A DNA stretch of 64,000 nucleotides. Source: Ketogulonicigenium vulgare WSH-001 (GTDB taxonomy: Bacteria > Pseudomonadota > Alphaproteobacteria > Rhodobacterales > Rhodobacteraceae). Each line of letters begins with the position of its first letter. Position 1 is the stretch's first letter. The position numbers and the translations under genes are program-made. This document shows, piece by piece, positions 1 to 7,537 of the stretch. Below the pieces are notes generated by a model. The model was not told the origin of the DNA. It worked only from the letters and a program-made list of their open reading frames with translations, and made no database searches. The stretch lies in NCBI RefSeq assembly GCF_000223375.1, contig NC_017385.1, positions 62,001-126,000 on the forward strand, read 5' to 3'.

Positions 1-530
1 AGGGGCTGGTTGCGAACCTTGGTCCCTGCCAGCGTTACAGCGCACGCCATTTCCCGTCGCTAAGATCGGCTTTACCAATCCCGCGCGGTACCACGGCCTG
101 TATGAAAACCTTCAGTCTAACCGCGGTCAGCGGGCATTTCGATGTGCCGGCGCTGATTGAGGATCTGGATGGTTGCGGGCGTTTGCGGATCAGATCGGGC
201 AGCACACCGATGTCACGTCAGCTCTGCCGGTCAAGATGCGACACGCGAAGTGATGCGGGCCCTATCGACAGCAGGTTCTGGAGGCGGAGATGAGGCGGTA
301 ATGGAGTGCGCCGAACGCCATGGATCGAAACAATAATCTGAAACCACCCGCAGCAGCAGGCGTGAACTGCCTTGGGAATGGGCGCCGACACCCCGGAAAT
401 GGGTCTTAACGGGCGGGCGTTAAAGGCGGCGCGGAACGTCTTTTCTTTTGGCGGCGCGCGCTTTTTGAATTCTATTTGTCGACAAGATAAATAATCACCG
501 TATAACCTTTGGGAAAGTGACCCAAAGGGA
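1..530. other. Left-edge region without a convincing gene
   Basis: No reading frame here has a recognisable product. Short open frames exist on both strands but have no start with a good ribosome site and no family resemblance. A stretch near 235-300 faintly recalls the N-terminal part of IS256-type transposases in two different frames, but this is too weak to call. The last 60 bases hold the promoter and operator of the next gene. Confidence 0.5.
476..485. promoter_or_regulatory. Putative GntR operator upstream of the DHDPS-family gene
   Basis: The perfect palindrome TTGTCGACAA lies 52 bases before the start at 537 and precedes a TATAAC -10-like hexamer at 501-506. The same core occurs in the gap between the divergent oxidase and GntR genes (3808-3817). 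FCD-type GntR regulators commonly bind short palindromes of this kind. That the nearby GntR protein binds here is inferred. Confidence 0.6.
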
Positions 531-536
531 ATGAGA

Positions 537-1469
537 ATGAGCGAGACTATTTTTACCGGCTGCATCCCCGCGCTGATGACGCCGTGCAAGCCTGACCGCA
601 GCCCCGATTTCGATGCGCTGGTGCGCAAGGGGCAGCAGTTGATCGCGGCGGGCATGTCGGCGGTCGTCTATTGTGGCTCGATGGGCGACTGGCCGCTGCT
701 GTCGGATGCCGAGCGGATGGAGGGTGTCGCGCGCTTGGCAGGCGCGGGCGTTCCCGTGATCGTCGGCACCGGCGCGGTGAATACGAAATCTGCGGTGGCA
801 ATTGCCGCCCATGCCGCCAGCGTCGGGGCCAAGGGGTTGATGGTCATCCCGCGCGTGCTGTCGCGCGGGCCGATTGTCGCCGCGCAAAAGGCGCATTTTC
901 AGGCGGTGCTGGCCGCCGCGCCCGATCTGCCCGCTGTCATCTATAACAGCCTGTACTATGGCTTTGCCACGCGCGCGGATCTGTTCTTTGCGCTGCGCGC
1001 GGAGCATCCGAACCTGATCGGGTTCAAGGAATTTGGCGGCGGTGCGGATCTGACCTATGCGGCGCAGAATATCACATCGGGCGATGCGGGCCTGACGCTG
1101 ATGGTGGGCGTGGACACGCAGGTTTGCCACGGGTTCATCAATTGCGGCGCCAAGGGCGCGATCACCGGCATCGGCAATGCGCTGCCGCGCGAAGTGCTGC
1201 ATCTGGTGGCGCTCTCGCAAGCGGCGGCGGCGGGCGATGCCGAGGCGCGCCGCAAGGCCTATGAGCTGGAACAGGCGCTGCTGGTGCTGTCCTCGTTTGA
1301 TGAGGGCCCCGATTTGGTGCTGTATTACAAATACTTGCTGGTTCTGAACGGCAATGCGGAATATGCGCTGCATTTCAACGAGAGCGACGCGCTGACGCCA
1401 TCGCAGCAGGCCTTTGTCACCACGCAATACCAGCTGTTCAAAGACTGGTATGCCAACTGGGCAGCCTAA
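537..1469 (+). CDS. DHDPS/NAL-family lyase, probable 1-pyrroline-4-hydroxy-2-carboxylate deaminase
   Basis: A 310-residue class I aldolase-fold protein of the dihydrodipicolinate synthase/N-acetylneuraminate lyase family. The family tyrosine is in YNSLYYG and the Schiff-base lysine in GFKEFGG, as expected for a cytosolic barrel enzyme. The 4-hydroxyproline epimerase and D-amino-acid dehydrogenase genes opposite suggest it removes water and ammonia from 1-pyrroline-4-hydroxy-2-carboxylate to give 2-oxoglutarate semialdehyde. It could instead be another keto-acid lyase. The ATG at 537 is preferred over one at 531 because AAAGGGA (524-530) then sits six bases upstream. A TTGTCGACAA palindrome lies in its promoter, and a terminator separates it from the convergent epimerase gene. 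Confidence 0.8.
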   Translation: MSETIFTGCIPALMTPCKPDRSPDFDALVRKGQQLIAAGMSAVVYCGSMGDWPLLSDAERMEGVARLAGAGVPVIVGTGAVNTKSAVAIAAHAASVGAKGLMVIPRVLSRGPIVAAQKAHFQAVLAAAPDLPAVIYNSLYYGFATRADLFFALRAEHPNLIGFKEFGGGADLTYAAQNITSGDAGLTLMVGVDTQVCHGFINCGAKGAITGIGNALPREVLHLVALSQAAAAGDAEARRKAYELEQALLVLSSFDEGPDLVLYYKYLLVLNGNAEYALHFNESDALTPSQQAFVTTQYQLFKDWYANWAA

Positions 1470-1490
1470 GACGGGGCAGCGCGAAATGAG

Positions 1491-1514
1491 GGGGGGCCGC
1501 AAGGCCCCCTTTTC
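1491..1514 (+). terminator. Rho-independent terminator
   Basis: A GC-rich hairpin (GGGGGCC, loop GCAA, GGCCCCC) is followed by TTTT. It lies just after the DHDPS-family gene and touches the stop codon of the convergent epimerase gene, so it probably serves the plus-strand transcript. Confidence 0.75.
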
Positions 1515-2514
1515 AGATCAGCACAAAGCCATGCGCATAGGGGTCGCGGTCGTCGATGAAGATCGTGTTGAAGCCGGTCTGCCGCGCCCAGCCACCGATC
1601 GAGGGGATGATCGCCGGCTGGCCCGCAACCTCGGCCGCTGCCTCGACGCGACCCTTAAAGATCGAGCCGATGATGCTCTCGTGCCAAAACGCATCGCCGA
1701 CGCTCAGTTTTCCCTTGGCCGCAAGCTGCGCCATGCGGGCGGAGGTGCCGGTGCCGCAGGGGCTGCGGTCGATGGCTTTGTCACCATAGAACACGGCATT
1801 GCGGGCATGGGCCCCATCCACTGTGGGCGCGCCTGTCCATTGAATATGGCTGAGGCCATTGATCGCAGGGGTTTCGGGGTGGATGAATTCGTATTTCGCG
1901 TTCAGCGCGCGGCGCAGGCGCGGCGAGAGGGTCACAAGGTCACTGGCGGTATAATCGGCCATGTCGCGGAAGTTTTTCTGCGGCTCGACAATCGCATAGA
2001 AATTGCCGCCATAGGCGACATCGACCACAATCTCGCCCAGACCTTCGACCTCGGCAGTCAGGCCTTCGGCATGCAGGAAGCTGGGGACATTGGTCAGGCG
2101 CACCTCTTCGACAAAGCGGCCGTCTTGGCGGTACTCAATATCGACGCGGCCGGCGGGGGCCTCGATCGACAGGCGGCCGGGCGTGCGGGGGGTGATCAAC
2201 CCGTTTTCAATCGCCATAGTGATGGTGCCGATCGTGCCATGGCCGCACATCGGCAGACAGCCCGAGGTCTCGATGAAAAGCACTGCCACATCGCAATCGG
2301 GGCGCGTGGGCGGATAAAGGATCGAGCCGGACATAATGTCGTGGCCGCGCGGCTCGAACATCAGGCCGGTGCGGACCCAGTCGAACTCGCGCAGGAAATG
2401 GGCGCGCTTTTCAATCATATTCGCGCCCTGCAACTGCGGGCCGCCGCTGGCAACAAGGCGGACGGGGTTGCCGCAGGTATGGCCGTCAAGGCATTGAAAC
2501 GTATGGTTTGTCAT
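1513..2514 (-). CDS. 4-hydroxyproline 2-epimerase (proline racemase family)
   Basis: This 333-residue protein interconverts trans-4-hydroxy-L-proline and cis-4-hydroxy-D-proline without a cofactor. Both catalytic cysteines are present, in MCGHGTIG and in SPCGTGTSA, which argues for an epimerase rather than the dehydratase branch, where one cysteine is threonine. The N-terminal DGHTCGNPVR block is typical of hydroxyproline epimerases. The start ATG overlaps the stop of the upstream D-amino-acid dehydrogenase by four bases (ATGA), so the two are translationally coupled and act in sequence. Hydroxyproline rather than proline as substrate is inferred from the neighbours. Confidence 0.85.
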   Translation of the reverse strand: MTNHTFQCLDGHTCGNPVRLVASGGPQLQGANMIEKRAHFLREFDWVRTGLMFEPRGHDIMSGSILYPPTRPDCDVAVLFIETSGCLPMCGHGTIGTITMAIENGLITPRTPGRLSIEAPAGRVDIEYRQDGRFVEEVRLTNVPSFLHAEGLTAEVEGLGEIVVDVAYGGNFYAIVEPQKNFRDMADYTASDLVTLSPRLRRALNAKYEFIHPETPAINGLSHIQWTGAPTVDGAHARNAVFYGDKAIDRSPCGTGTSARMAQLAAKGKLSVGDAFWHESIIGSIFKGRVEAAAEVAGQPAIIPSIGGWARQTGFNTIFIDDRDPYAHGFVLI

Positions 2515-3758
2515 GCGCGATATCCGAAAAAGCGGGTGGGGCGATAGGGGGTCAGGTCGATCTGGGGCGGGGCACCCGCGATCAGATCGGCCACAAGGCG
2601 CGCGGTGCCCGCTGATTGGGTCAGGCCAAGGTGGCCGTGGCCAAAGGCCAGCACGATGCGCGGATCATCGGGATGCGCCCCGATCACCGGCAGGCTGTCG
2701 GGCATCGAGGGGCGAAAGCCCATCCATTGTGTCCCGCCAGAGGTGACCAGATCGGGCATAAAGCGCTTTGCCTTTGCCAGCAGCGCATCGGCGCGGGCCA
2801 TATTGGGCGGCAGGTCCATCCCGCCCAGTTCCACCGCACCGCCGACACGGACTCCATCGCCGATACGGGTGACGACAAAGCCGTGGTCGGCAAAGGTCAC
2901 ATGGGTGCGCAGGTCAAAGGCGCCAGCGGGCAAGGTGGTGTTATAGCCGCGTTCCGTATCCAGCGGCAGCCGCAAGTTCATGTCCTGCAGCAGCGGGTTG
3001 CTAAAGGCGCCGGTCGCAAGGACGATGCGGTCAAAGCGATCTGGGCCGGTGGGGGTGGCAAGGGTCACGCCGGCATCGCTGGGGGTGATGGCCGTCACCG
3101 CGGCGATTTTCAGTTTGGCGCGCAGGCGCTGCGCCTCGATCAGGACGGCCTCGGTCCAGATGGCGGGGTCGGTGACATTCGACCATGCGGGCGTAAAGGC
3201 GGCATGGGTAAAGCGCGGGACAAGGCCGGGCTGAATGGCGGCAATGGCGGCAGGTGCGGTCAGCAGATCGACGGCGATACCATGCTGCTGCCGCACCCTT
3301 AAGCCGGGCATGGCGGCGGCAAAGGCGGCCTCGCCCTCGTAAAGCTGTAACTGCCCGTCGGTGCGGATCAGGTCTTGCAGGTGATAGTCACGCAGCAGAT
3401 CCGCCAGCGCGGCTTGCGAGACCTGCATCAGCGCGACCTGCGCGGCCACTGCCGTAGCATAGCGGTCGCGCCAACTGGCCCGCCAAAAGCGCAGCAGCCA
3501 CGGCGCGATGCGCAACGCATAGGCGGGCGGCAGCGACAATGGCCCCAGCGGGTCGAGCAGCCATTTCGGCGCTTTGCGCAGGATGCCGGGCGTGGCCAGC
3601 GGGATGATATCGGCAAAGGCAAACGCCCCCGCATTCCCGCGCGAAGTTTCCGCCGCGACGCCTTTGCGGTCGAAAATTACAACCTCATGTCCCGCACGGG
3701 CCAATGCCAGCGCCGATGTGGCGCCGATGATGCCCGCTCCGATCACGCCAATGCGCAT
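2511..3758 (-). CDS. FAD-dependent D-amino-acid dehydrogenase, likely D-hydroxyproline dehydrogenase
   Basis: A 415-residue DadA-type flavoprotein. It opens with a Rossmann dinucleotide-binding motif (GVIGAGIIGATSALALA), and its C-terminal half carries a second FAD-contact block around PVIGAHP and FGHGHLGLT. In hydroxyproline degradation this enzyme oxidises cis-4-hydroxy-D-proline to 1-pyrroline-4-hydroxy-2-carboxylate, the substrate expected for the DHDPS-family enzyme encoded opposite. It is the first gene of a two-gene operon with the epimerase and diverges from the GntR gene. A general D-amino-acid dehydrogenase role is possible. Confidence 0.8.
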   Translation of the reverse strand: MRIGVIGAGIIGATSALALARAGHEVVIFDRKGVAAETSRGNAGAFAFADIIPLATPGILRKAPKWLLDPLGPLSLPPAYALRIAPWLLRFWRASWRDRYATAVAAQVALMQVSQAALADLLRDYHLQDLIRTDGQLQLYEGEAAFAAAMPGLRVRQQHGIAVDLLTAPAAIAAIQPGLVPRFTHAAFTPAWSNVTDPAIWTEAVLIEAQRLRAKLKIAAVTAITPSDAGVTLATPTGPDRFDRIVLATGAFSNPLLQDMNLRLPLDTERGYNTTLPAGAFDLRTHVTFADHGFVVTRIGDGVRVGGAVELGGMDLPPNMARADALLAKAKRFMPDLVTSGGTQWMGFRPSMPDSLPVIGAHPDDPRIVLAFGHGHLGLTQSAGTARLVADLIAGAPPQIDLTPYRPTRFFGYRA

Positions 3759-3807
3759 ATCTTGCCCTGCTGCGATTTTAACCCAGCGCTAACACTGTGC
3801 ATGCGCT

Positions 3808-3817
3808 CTGTCGACAA
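3808..3817. promoter_or_regulatory. Second putative GntR operator
   Basis: CTGTCGACAA, with perfect core TGTCGACA at 3809-3816, differs by one base from the palindrome at 476-485. It lies in the divergent gap between the D-amino-acid dehydrogenase and the GntR gene, where autoregulation and control of the catabolic operon would be exerted. Confidence 0.55.
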
Positions 3818-3898
3818 TAAAAATTTAACAAGACCTATGGCTCTGTATGCATGAACCATGCAAGACTGCGCCAGCCCTTTTTCGATAGGATCACAGCC

Positions 3899-4612
3899 AT
3901 GAGCAAAGCGCCCGACAAGCTCGAGCCCTCCATTTTGAAACGCGGCGCGGGTGTGTCCTATGTCTACGAGTCGCTGCGCAATGAAATTATCGAGTTGAAG
4001 CTGGCGCCGGGCACCCCGATTGACGAAGTGCAATTGGCCGAGCGTTTTGCCCTGTCGCGCACCCCCATACGCGAGGCGTTGGTGCGCCTTGCGGCCGAGG
4101 GGTTGATCACCACGCTGACCAACCGCGCAACAATCGTATCGCAGATCGATTTCCTGAACCTGCCGGATTTCTTTGATGCGTTGACGCTGATGTATCGGGT
4201 GACGACGCGGCTGGCGGCTGCGAACCACCGCCCCGAGGATATCCCCGCCATTCGCGCCCTGCAGGACGAATTCGTGGCGGCGGTCGAGGCAAAGAATGTC
4301 ATGGCGCTGATCCTGACCAACCGCGATTTCCATCTGGCCATCGCGCGCGCAGGCGGCAATCAATATTACATCGATCTGTTCACCCGTCTGCTGGATGAGG
4401 GGCGGCGCATTCTGCGGCTGTATTATTCCTCGTTCAACGACAATCTGCCGCGCCAATATGTGAACGAGCATGAGGATATGATCGCCGCCATTATTGCGCG
4501 TGATGTGACGCGCGCCGATGAATTGGCGCGCGCCCATGCCGATCAGATCGTGCGGCAGATCCAGTCCTATATCTCGGCGGATAACCGGCAGAATGCGCAG
4601 ATGGGCCTGTAG
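3899..4612 (+). CDS. GntR-family regulator, FCD (FadR) subfamily
   Basis: A 237-residue transcription factor with an N-terminal winged helix (LRNEIIELKLAPG, then a recognition region around LSRTPIREALVRLAAEGL). The all-helical FCD effector domain shows the expected metal and ligand residues in NRDFHLAI, NEHEDM and HADQI. The start at 3899 has AGGA about eight bases upstream. An in-frame ATG at 3851 has no ribosome site and would put the N-terminus inside the probable operator region. It likely senses a hydroxyproline-derived compound and controls the flanking catabolic genes through the repeated TGTCGACA palindrome. Confidence 0.85.
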   Translation: MSKAPDKLEPSILKRGAGVSYVYESLRNEIIELKLAPGTPIDEVQLAERFALSRTPIREALVRLAAEGLITTLTNRATIVSQIDFLNLPDFFDALTLMYRVTTRLAAANHRPEDIPAIRALQDEFVAAVEAKNVMALILTNRDFHLAIARAGGNQYYIDLFTRLLDEGRRILRLYYSSFNDNLPRQYVNEHEDMIAAIIARDVTRADELARAHADQIVRQIQSYISADNRQNAQMGL

Positions 4613-4615
4613 GGC

Positions 4616-5464
4616 TTATGCGCCTGTCACAATGGGGCCCAGCGTGCCGCGCCCCCATTGCGTCCATGACCCGTCATAAATCGTGCCGGTCTGGCCGATC
4701 CGGGCAAGACCAAGGGTCAGCGTCGCCGCCGTCATGCCTGATCCGCAGGTCAGCACGGTATCGGTGCCGGATTTTTCTGCAAACAGCGTTTCCAACTGAT
4801 CCACGCTGGCGAATTGGCCGGTGGTCGTATCGGTCAACTGGTCAAAGGGCACATTCGTCGCACCCGGCATATGGCCGGATGTGAGCCCCGCGCGCGGCTC
4901 TGGCGCGGTGCCTTGGAAACGCGGCGCGCCGCGGGCGTCGATGATCGGGCGAGTGCCTGCGGCAACAACCTCGGCCATCTCGGTGCCCGATAGCACGCGG
5001 CGGGTATCCAGCACCCAGTCTTTCACGGGAACAGTGGCGGTATTGGTCGGTGCGCCTTCTTCCAGCGGCAGGCCCAGTTTTTGCCAGTACAGTAGTCCGC
5101 CATCCAGCACGCGCACATCTGGGACGCCATAGGCCGTCAGCGTGAACCAGACGCGCGGCGCAGAAAAATGGTTCACGCTGCGGTCATAGACCACGACCGG
5201 CTTGCTGCCGTCGATCCCCAGCGCCGCCATCGCCGCGCCAAATGTCACGGCATCGGGCATCATATGGGGCAGGTCGCTGGAATGATCCGCCACCTTGTCG
5301 ATCTCGAAATACCGCGCGCCGGGCAGGCGCAGCGCGTCATAGGCGGCGCGGGCCGCAACAGGGTCGGAGGGCATGAAATAGGTCGCATCGAGCAGCACGA
5401 CATCATGCAGGCTGATGGCCAGTTTTTCGGGCGAGATAAGCGGATCGGTCATAGTGCAGTCCAT
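4616..5464 (-). CDS. sseA: Sulfurtransferase, 3-mercaptopyruvate/thiosulfate type (two rhodanese domains)
   Basis: A 282-residue tandem rhodanese-domain protein. The N-terminal domain is inactive (no cysteine loop) and the C-terminal domain carries the active-site loop CGSGMTA, close to the CGSGVTA loop of 3-mercaptopyruvate sulfurtransferases. It moves sulfane sulfur from 3-mercaptopyruvate or thiosulfate to an acceptor. It ends four bases from the convergent GntR gene and starts 13 bases after the flavin oxidoreductase, so it may be the last gene of the transporter operon. A second start four codons in (MTDPLIS) is equally possible. Confidence 0.85.
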   Translation of the reverse strand: MDCTMTDPLISPEKLAISLHDVVLLDATYFMPSDPVAARAAYDALRLPGARYFEIDKVADHSSDLPHMMPDAVTFGAAMAALGIDGSKPVVVYDRSVNHFSAPRVWFTLTAYGVPDVRVLDGGLLYWQKLGLPLEEGAPTNTATVPVKDWVLDTRRVLSGTEMAEVVAAGTRPIIDARGAPRFQGTAPEPRAGLTSGHMPGATNVPFDQLTDTTTGQFASVDQLETLFAEKSGTDTVLTCGSGMTAATLTLGLARIGQTGTIYDGSWTQWGRGTLGPIVTGA

Positions 5465-5477
5465 TCTAGGGGCGGAA

Positions 5478-6521
5478 TTACCGCGCTGGTCTCCACCCTA
5501 GGGCAGGGGCGACATGGGTGGCAATGTTTTCCATCAGCTCGACATTCTCGGCATGGCTGAAACCGGGGGGCAGGAAGATCAGCAATTCGCCCGCCTCGCG
5601 CACCGCGACATCGGCCAGCAAATAGTCGATCACCTCGGCGGGCGAGCCGACGATTTCTGGGCTCATGAGGCCGCCGGTGGAATTGGCGCGGCCTGCGGGC
5701 TCGGCCGGGGTTAGCGCGCCTTTGGGGCGCGAGGCGGCGGGGCCCTGCGATTGGCGCAAATCGCCATAGCCTTGGTAAAGGGCGCGCTGGCGGTCATTGA
5801 GGGCCGGAAAGAATGTGCGCGCGGTTGTAAAGCGCGGGGCGCGATCCGTGCGGGTCCATGCCGCGCGATGCGCATCGACCACCGCCTTTTGCGCCGCATC
5901 GAACGGCAGGCCGAGGCTGGGCGCGATCGCCGACAGTACCAGATCGAGGCCCAACCCCGCTGCACGCTGCGCGCTATCGGGCGTGCCCGCGCCATACCAG
6001 ATGCGGTCAGCCAGCCCAGGGCTGAGCGGGCGCAGGTGCAGATCATCGCCCTGCGGCGTCGTCCCGTAAGATGTGCCGCGAATGGCATCGAGGAAATCCA
6101 CGACTTTCTTGGGCGTTGCCTTTGCCCAACCGGGGCCGTCTGTGCCGTTGAAAATCGCATCAAAGCTGGGAATGCCGCCCGCGATGCCCAGCTCGACCCG
6201 CCCTCCGGACAGCAGATCAAGGGTCGAGACATCCTCGGCCAGACGGATCGGATGCTCATAACCCATTGGGATAATGGCGGTGCCCAGCGTGATATGCTGG
6301 GTCACCGCGCTGGCCGCCGCCAGCACCGTCAGGGGGGAGCTGACGTAATTGTCGAAATGGCGGTTGCGGATCCAGCCCGCGTCATAGCCCAGCTGTTCGC
6401 CTAGGCGAAACAGATCAACGGCGTCGCGGTGGCCTTGGGCCGCGCCGCCTGCATCATGTTCGCTAAAGGCGCCATTGGTCAAAAAGCCAAGGCGCAGACG
6501 CGGAATGGTCGTGGTCATCAT
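5478..6521 (-). CDS. Luciferase-like (LLM class) flavin-dependent oxidoreductase
   Basis: A 347-residue member of the bacterial luciferase-like family, a TIM-barrel enzyme using reduced FMN. The N-terminus (LGFLTNGAF), the block LGTAIIPMGYEHPIRLAEDVSTLD and the following GRVELGIAGG are family landmarks. Substrates in this family include alkanesulfonates, nitrilotriacetate and others, and cannot be read from sequence. The start ATG overlaps the upstream stop (TGATG). The flanking peptide-type ABC importer and sulfurtransferase suggest oxidative breakdown of an imported, perhaps sulfur-containing, small molecule. Confidence 0.8.
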   Translation of the reverse strand: MMTTTIPRLRLGFLTNGAFSEHDAGGAAQGHRDAVDLFRLGEQLGYDAGWIRNRHFDNYVSSPLTVLAAASAVTQHITLGTAIIPMGYEHPIRLAEDVSTLDLLSGGRVELGIAGGIPSFDAIFNGTDGPGWAKATPKKVVDFLDAIRGTSYGTTPQGDDLHLRPLSPGLADRIWYGAGTPDSAQRAAGLGLDLVLSAIAPSLGLPFDAAQKAVVDAHRAAWTRTDRAPRFTTARTFFPALNDRQRALYQGYGDLRQSQGPAASRPKGALTPAEPAGRANSTGGLMSPEIVGSPAEVIDYLLADVAVREAGELLIFLPPGFSHAENVELMENIATHVAPALGWRPAR

Positions 6522-7537
6522 CAGTCTTTCAAAAGCACATCACGAATGTGGCGGGTTTGGGGCGCTTCGCCCAAGGTTTGCGCAAGGCCCAAAAGGCGCT
6601 GGACGCGGGCATTCAGCGGCGCGTCCAGCCCATGCTGGCGCGCCAGCAGGACGATATCGCCGTTCAGGTAATCAACCTCGGAGGGTTTGCCGCGCGCGAA
6701 GCTTTGCCAGGTCGAGCGCTGCGCCGCGCTGTTGGTGTTGCCGGCGGGCACGCGGTTGGTGCCAAGTTCGACCGCGATATCCACATCCGGTGCACCAAGA
6801 TCGAGGTTCACGCCTGCGGCACTTAGGATGGCACGTGTTTCGGCCGTCAGGGCGGCGGTCAGCGCGCGGCGTTCATCGGCGGTGCCTTCGAATACGTCGA
6901 CGGCATTGGTTGCGTTGAACAGCAGCTTTTCATATTTGCGCGCGGTGATGTTGTCGCGGATGCGGGTGACGAAACCGGCGGCTTCGAAATCACCGGCGAT
7001 CTGCGCCAGAGTGTCATCCGTGGGCAGGCTGGCACCCGTCAGGCGGCCCAGTTGGAAATAGCCGTTCTTGGGCGCCGCGCGCGAGGTGACATGGCCGGGT
7101 TCAAGGTAAGAGACCGGCACAATGCTGGCGACCGAGATCACCTGAGAAAAGCGGCGACGGGCGATATCCTCGGCGGCGGTGCCGTTTTGCAAGATGACGA
7201 TGGGCAGATCGGCGGCCAACGCACCGGGCGCGCCGGATGTGTCGCCCTCTAGCGGCTGCCAGGCCCATTGGGTCACAACCTGTTCGACATCTTGGGTTTT
7301 GGTCGCGACGACCAGAATATCATTGCGGGTAAGGCGGGCGGCCTCGGGGCTATTGGCGACCGCAATCTGCACCTGATCGGTGCCTTGAGGGTGGTGAAGG
7401 TGCAGCGGGGCGGTGGACAGCGCCTGATATTGCGCGCCGCGCGTGATCAGCAGGGCATTGAGGCCCGCCAAAGTCAGGCGGCCCGCCAGTTGCATACCAA
7501 TGGCGCCGCCGCCGATGATGACATAACGATGGGTCAA
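6521..7537 (-). CDS. Ketopantoate reductase-family (PanE/ApbA-like) NADPH oxidoreductase
   Basis: A 338-residue protein with the N-terminal NADP-binding motif GGGAIGMQLAG and a C-terminal helical domain holding the family block ARKYEKLLFNATNAVD, where lysine and asparagine bind the keto acid. Its place inside an importer/flavin-enzyme operon argues for a catabolic 2-keto-acid reduction rather than pantothenate synthesis. It starts with TTG; the TTGA overlap with the ABC ATPase stop indicates translational coupling. The true substrate is unknown. Confidence 0.75.
   Translation of the reverse strand: MTHRYVIIGGGAIGMQLAGRLTLAGLNALLITRGAQYQALSTAPLHLHHPQGTDQVQIAVANSPEAARLTRNDILVVATKTQDVEQVVTQWAWQPLEGDTSGAPGALAADLPIVILQNGTAAEDIARRRFSQVISVASIVPVSYLEPGHVTSRAAPKNGYFQLGRLTGASLPTDDTLAQIAGDFEAAGFVTRIRDNITARKYEKLLFNATNAVDVFEGTADERRALTAALTAETRAILSAAGVNLDLGAPDVDIAVELGTNRVPAGNTNSAAQRSTWQSFARGKPSEVDYLNGDIVLLARQHGLDAPLNARVQRLLGLAQTLGEAPQTRHIRDVLLKD

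Noticed and set aside
102..293. Short plus-strand frame and an IS256-like resemblance near the left edge
   Set aside because: The match is a few residues split over two frames, with no conserved transposase motif, so I do not call an insertion sequence.
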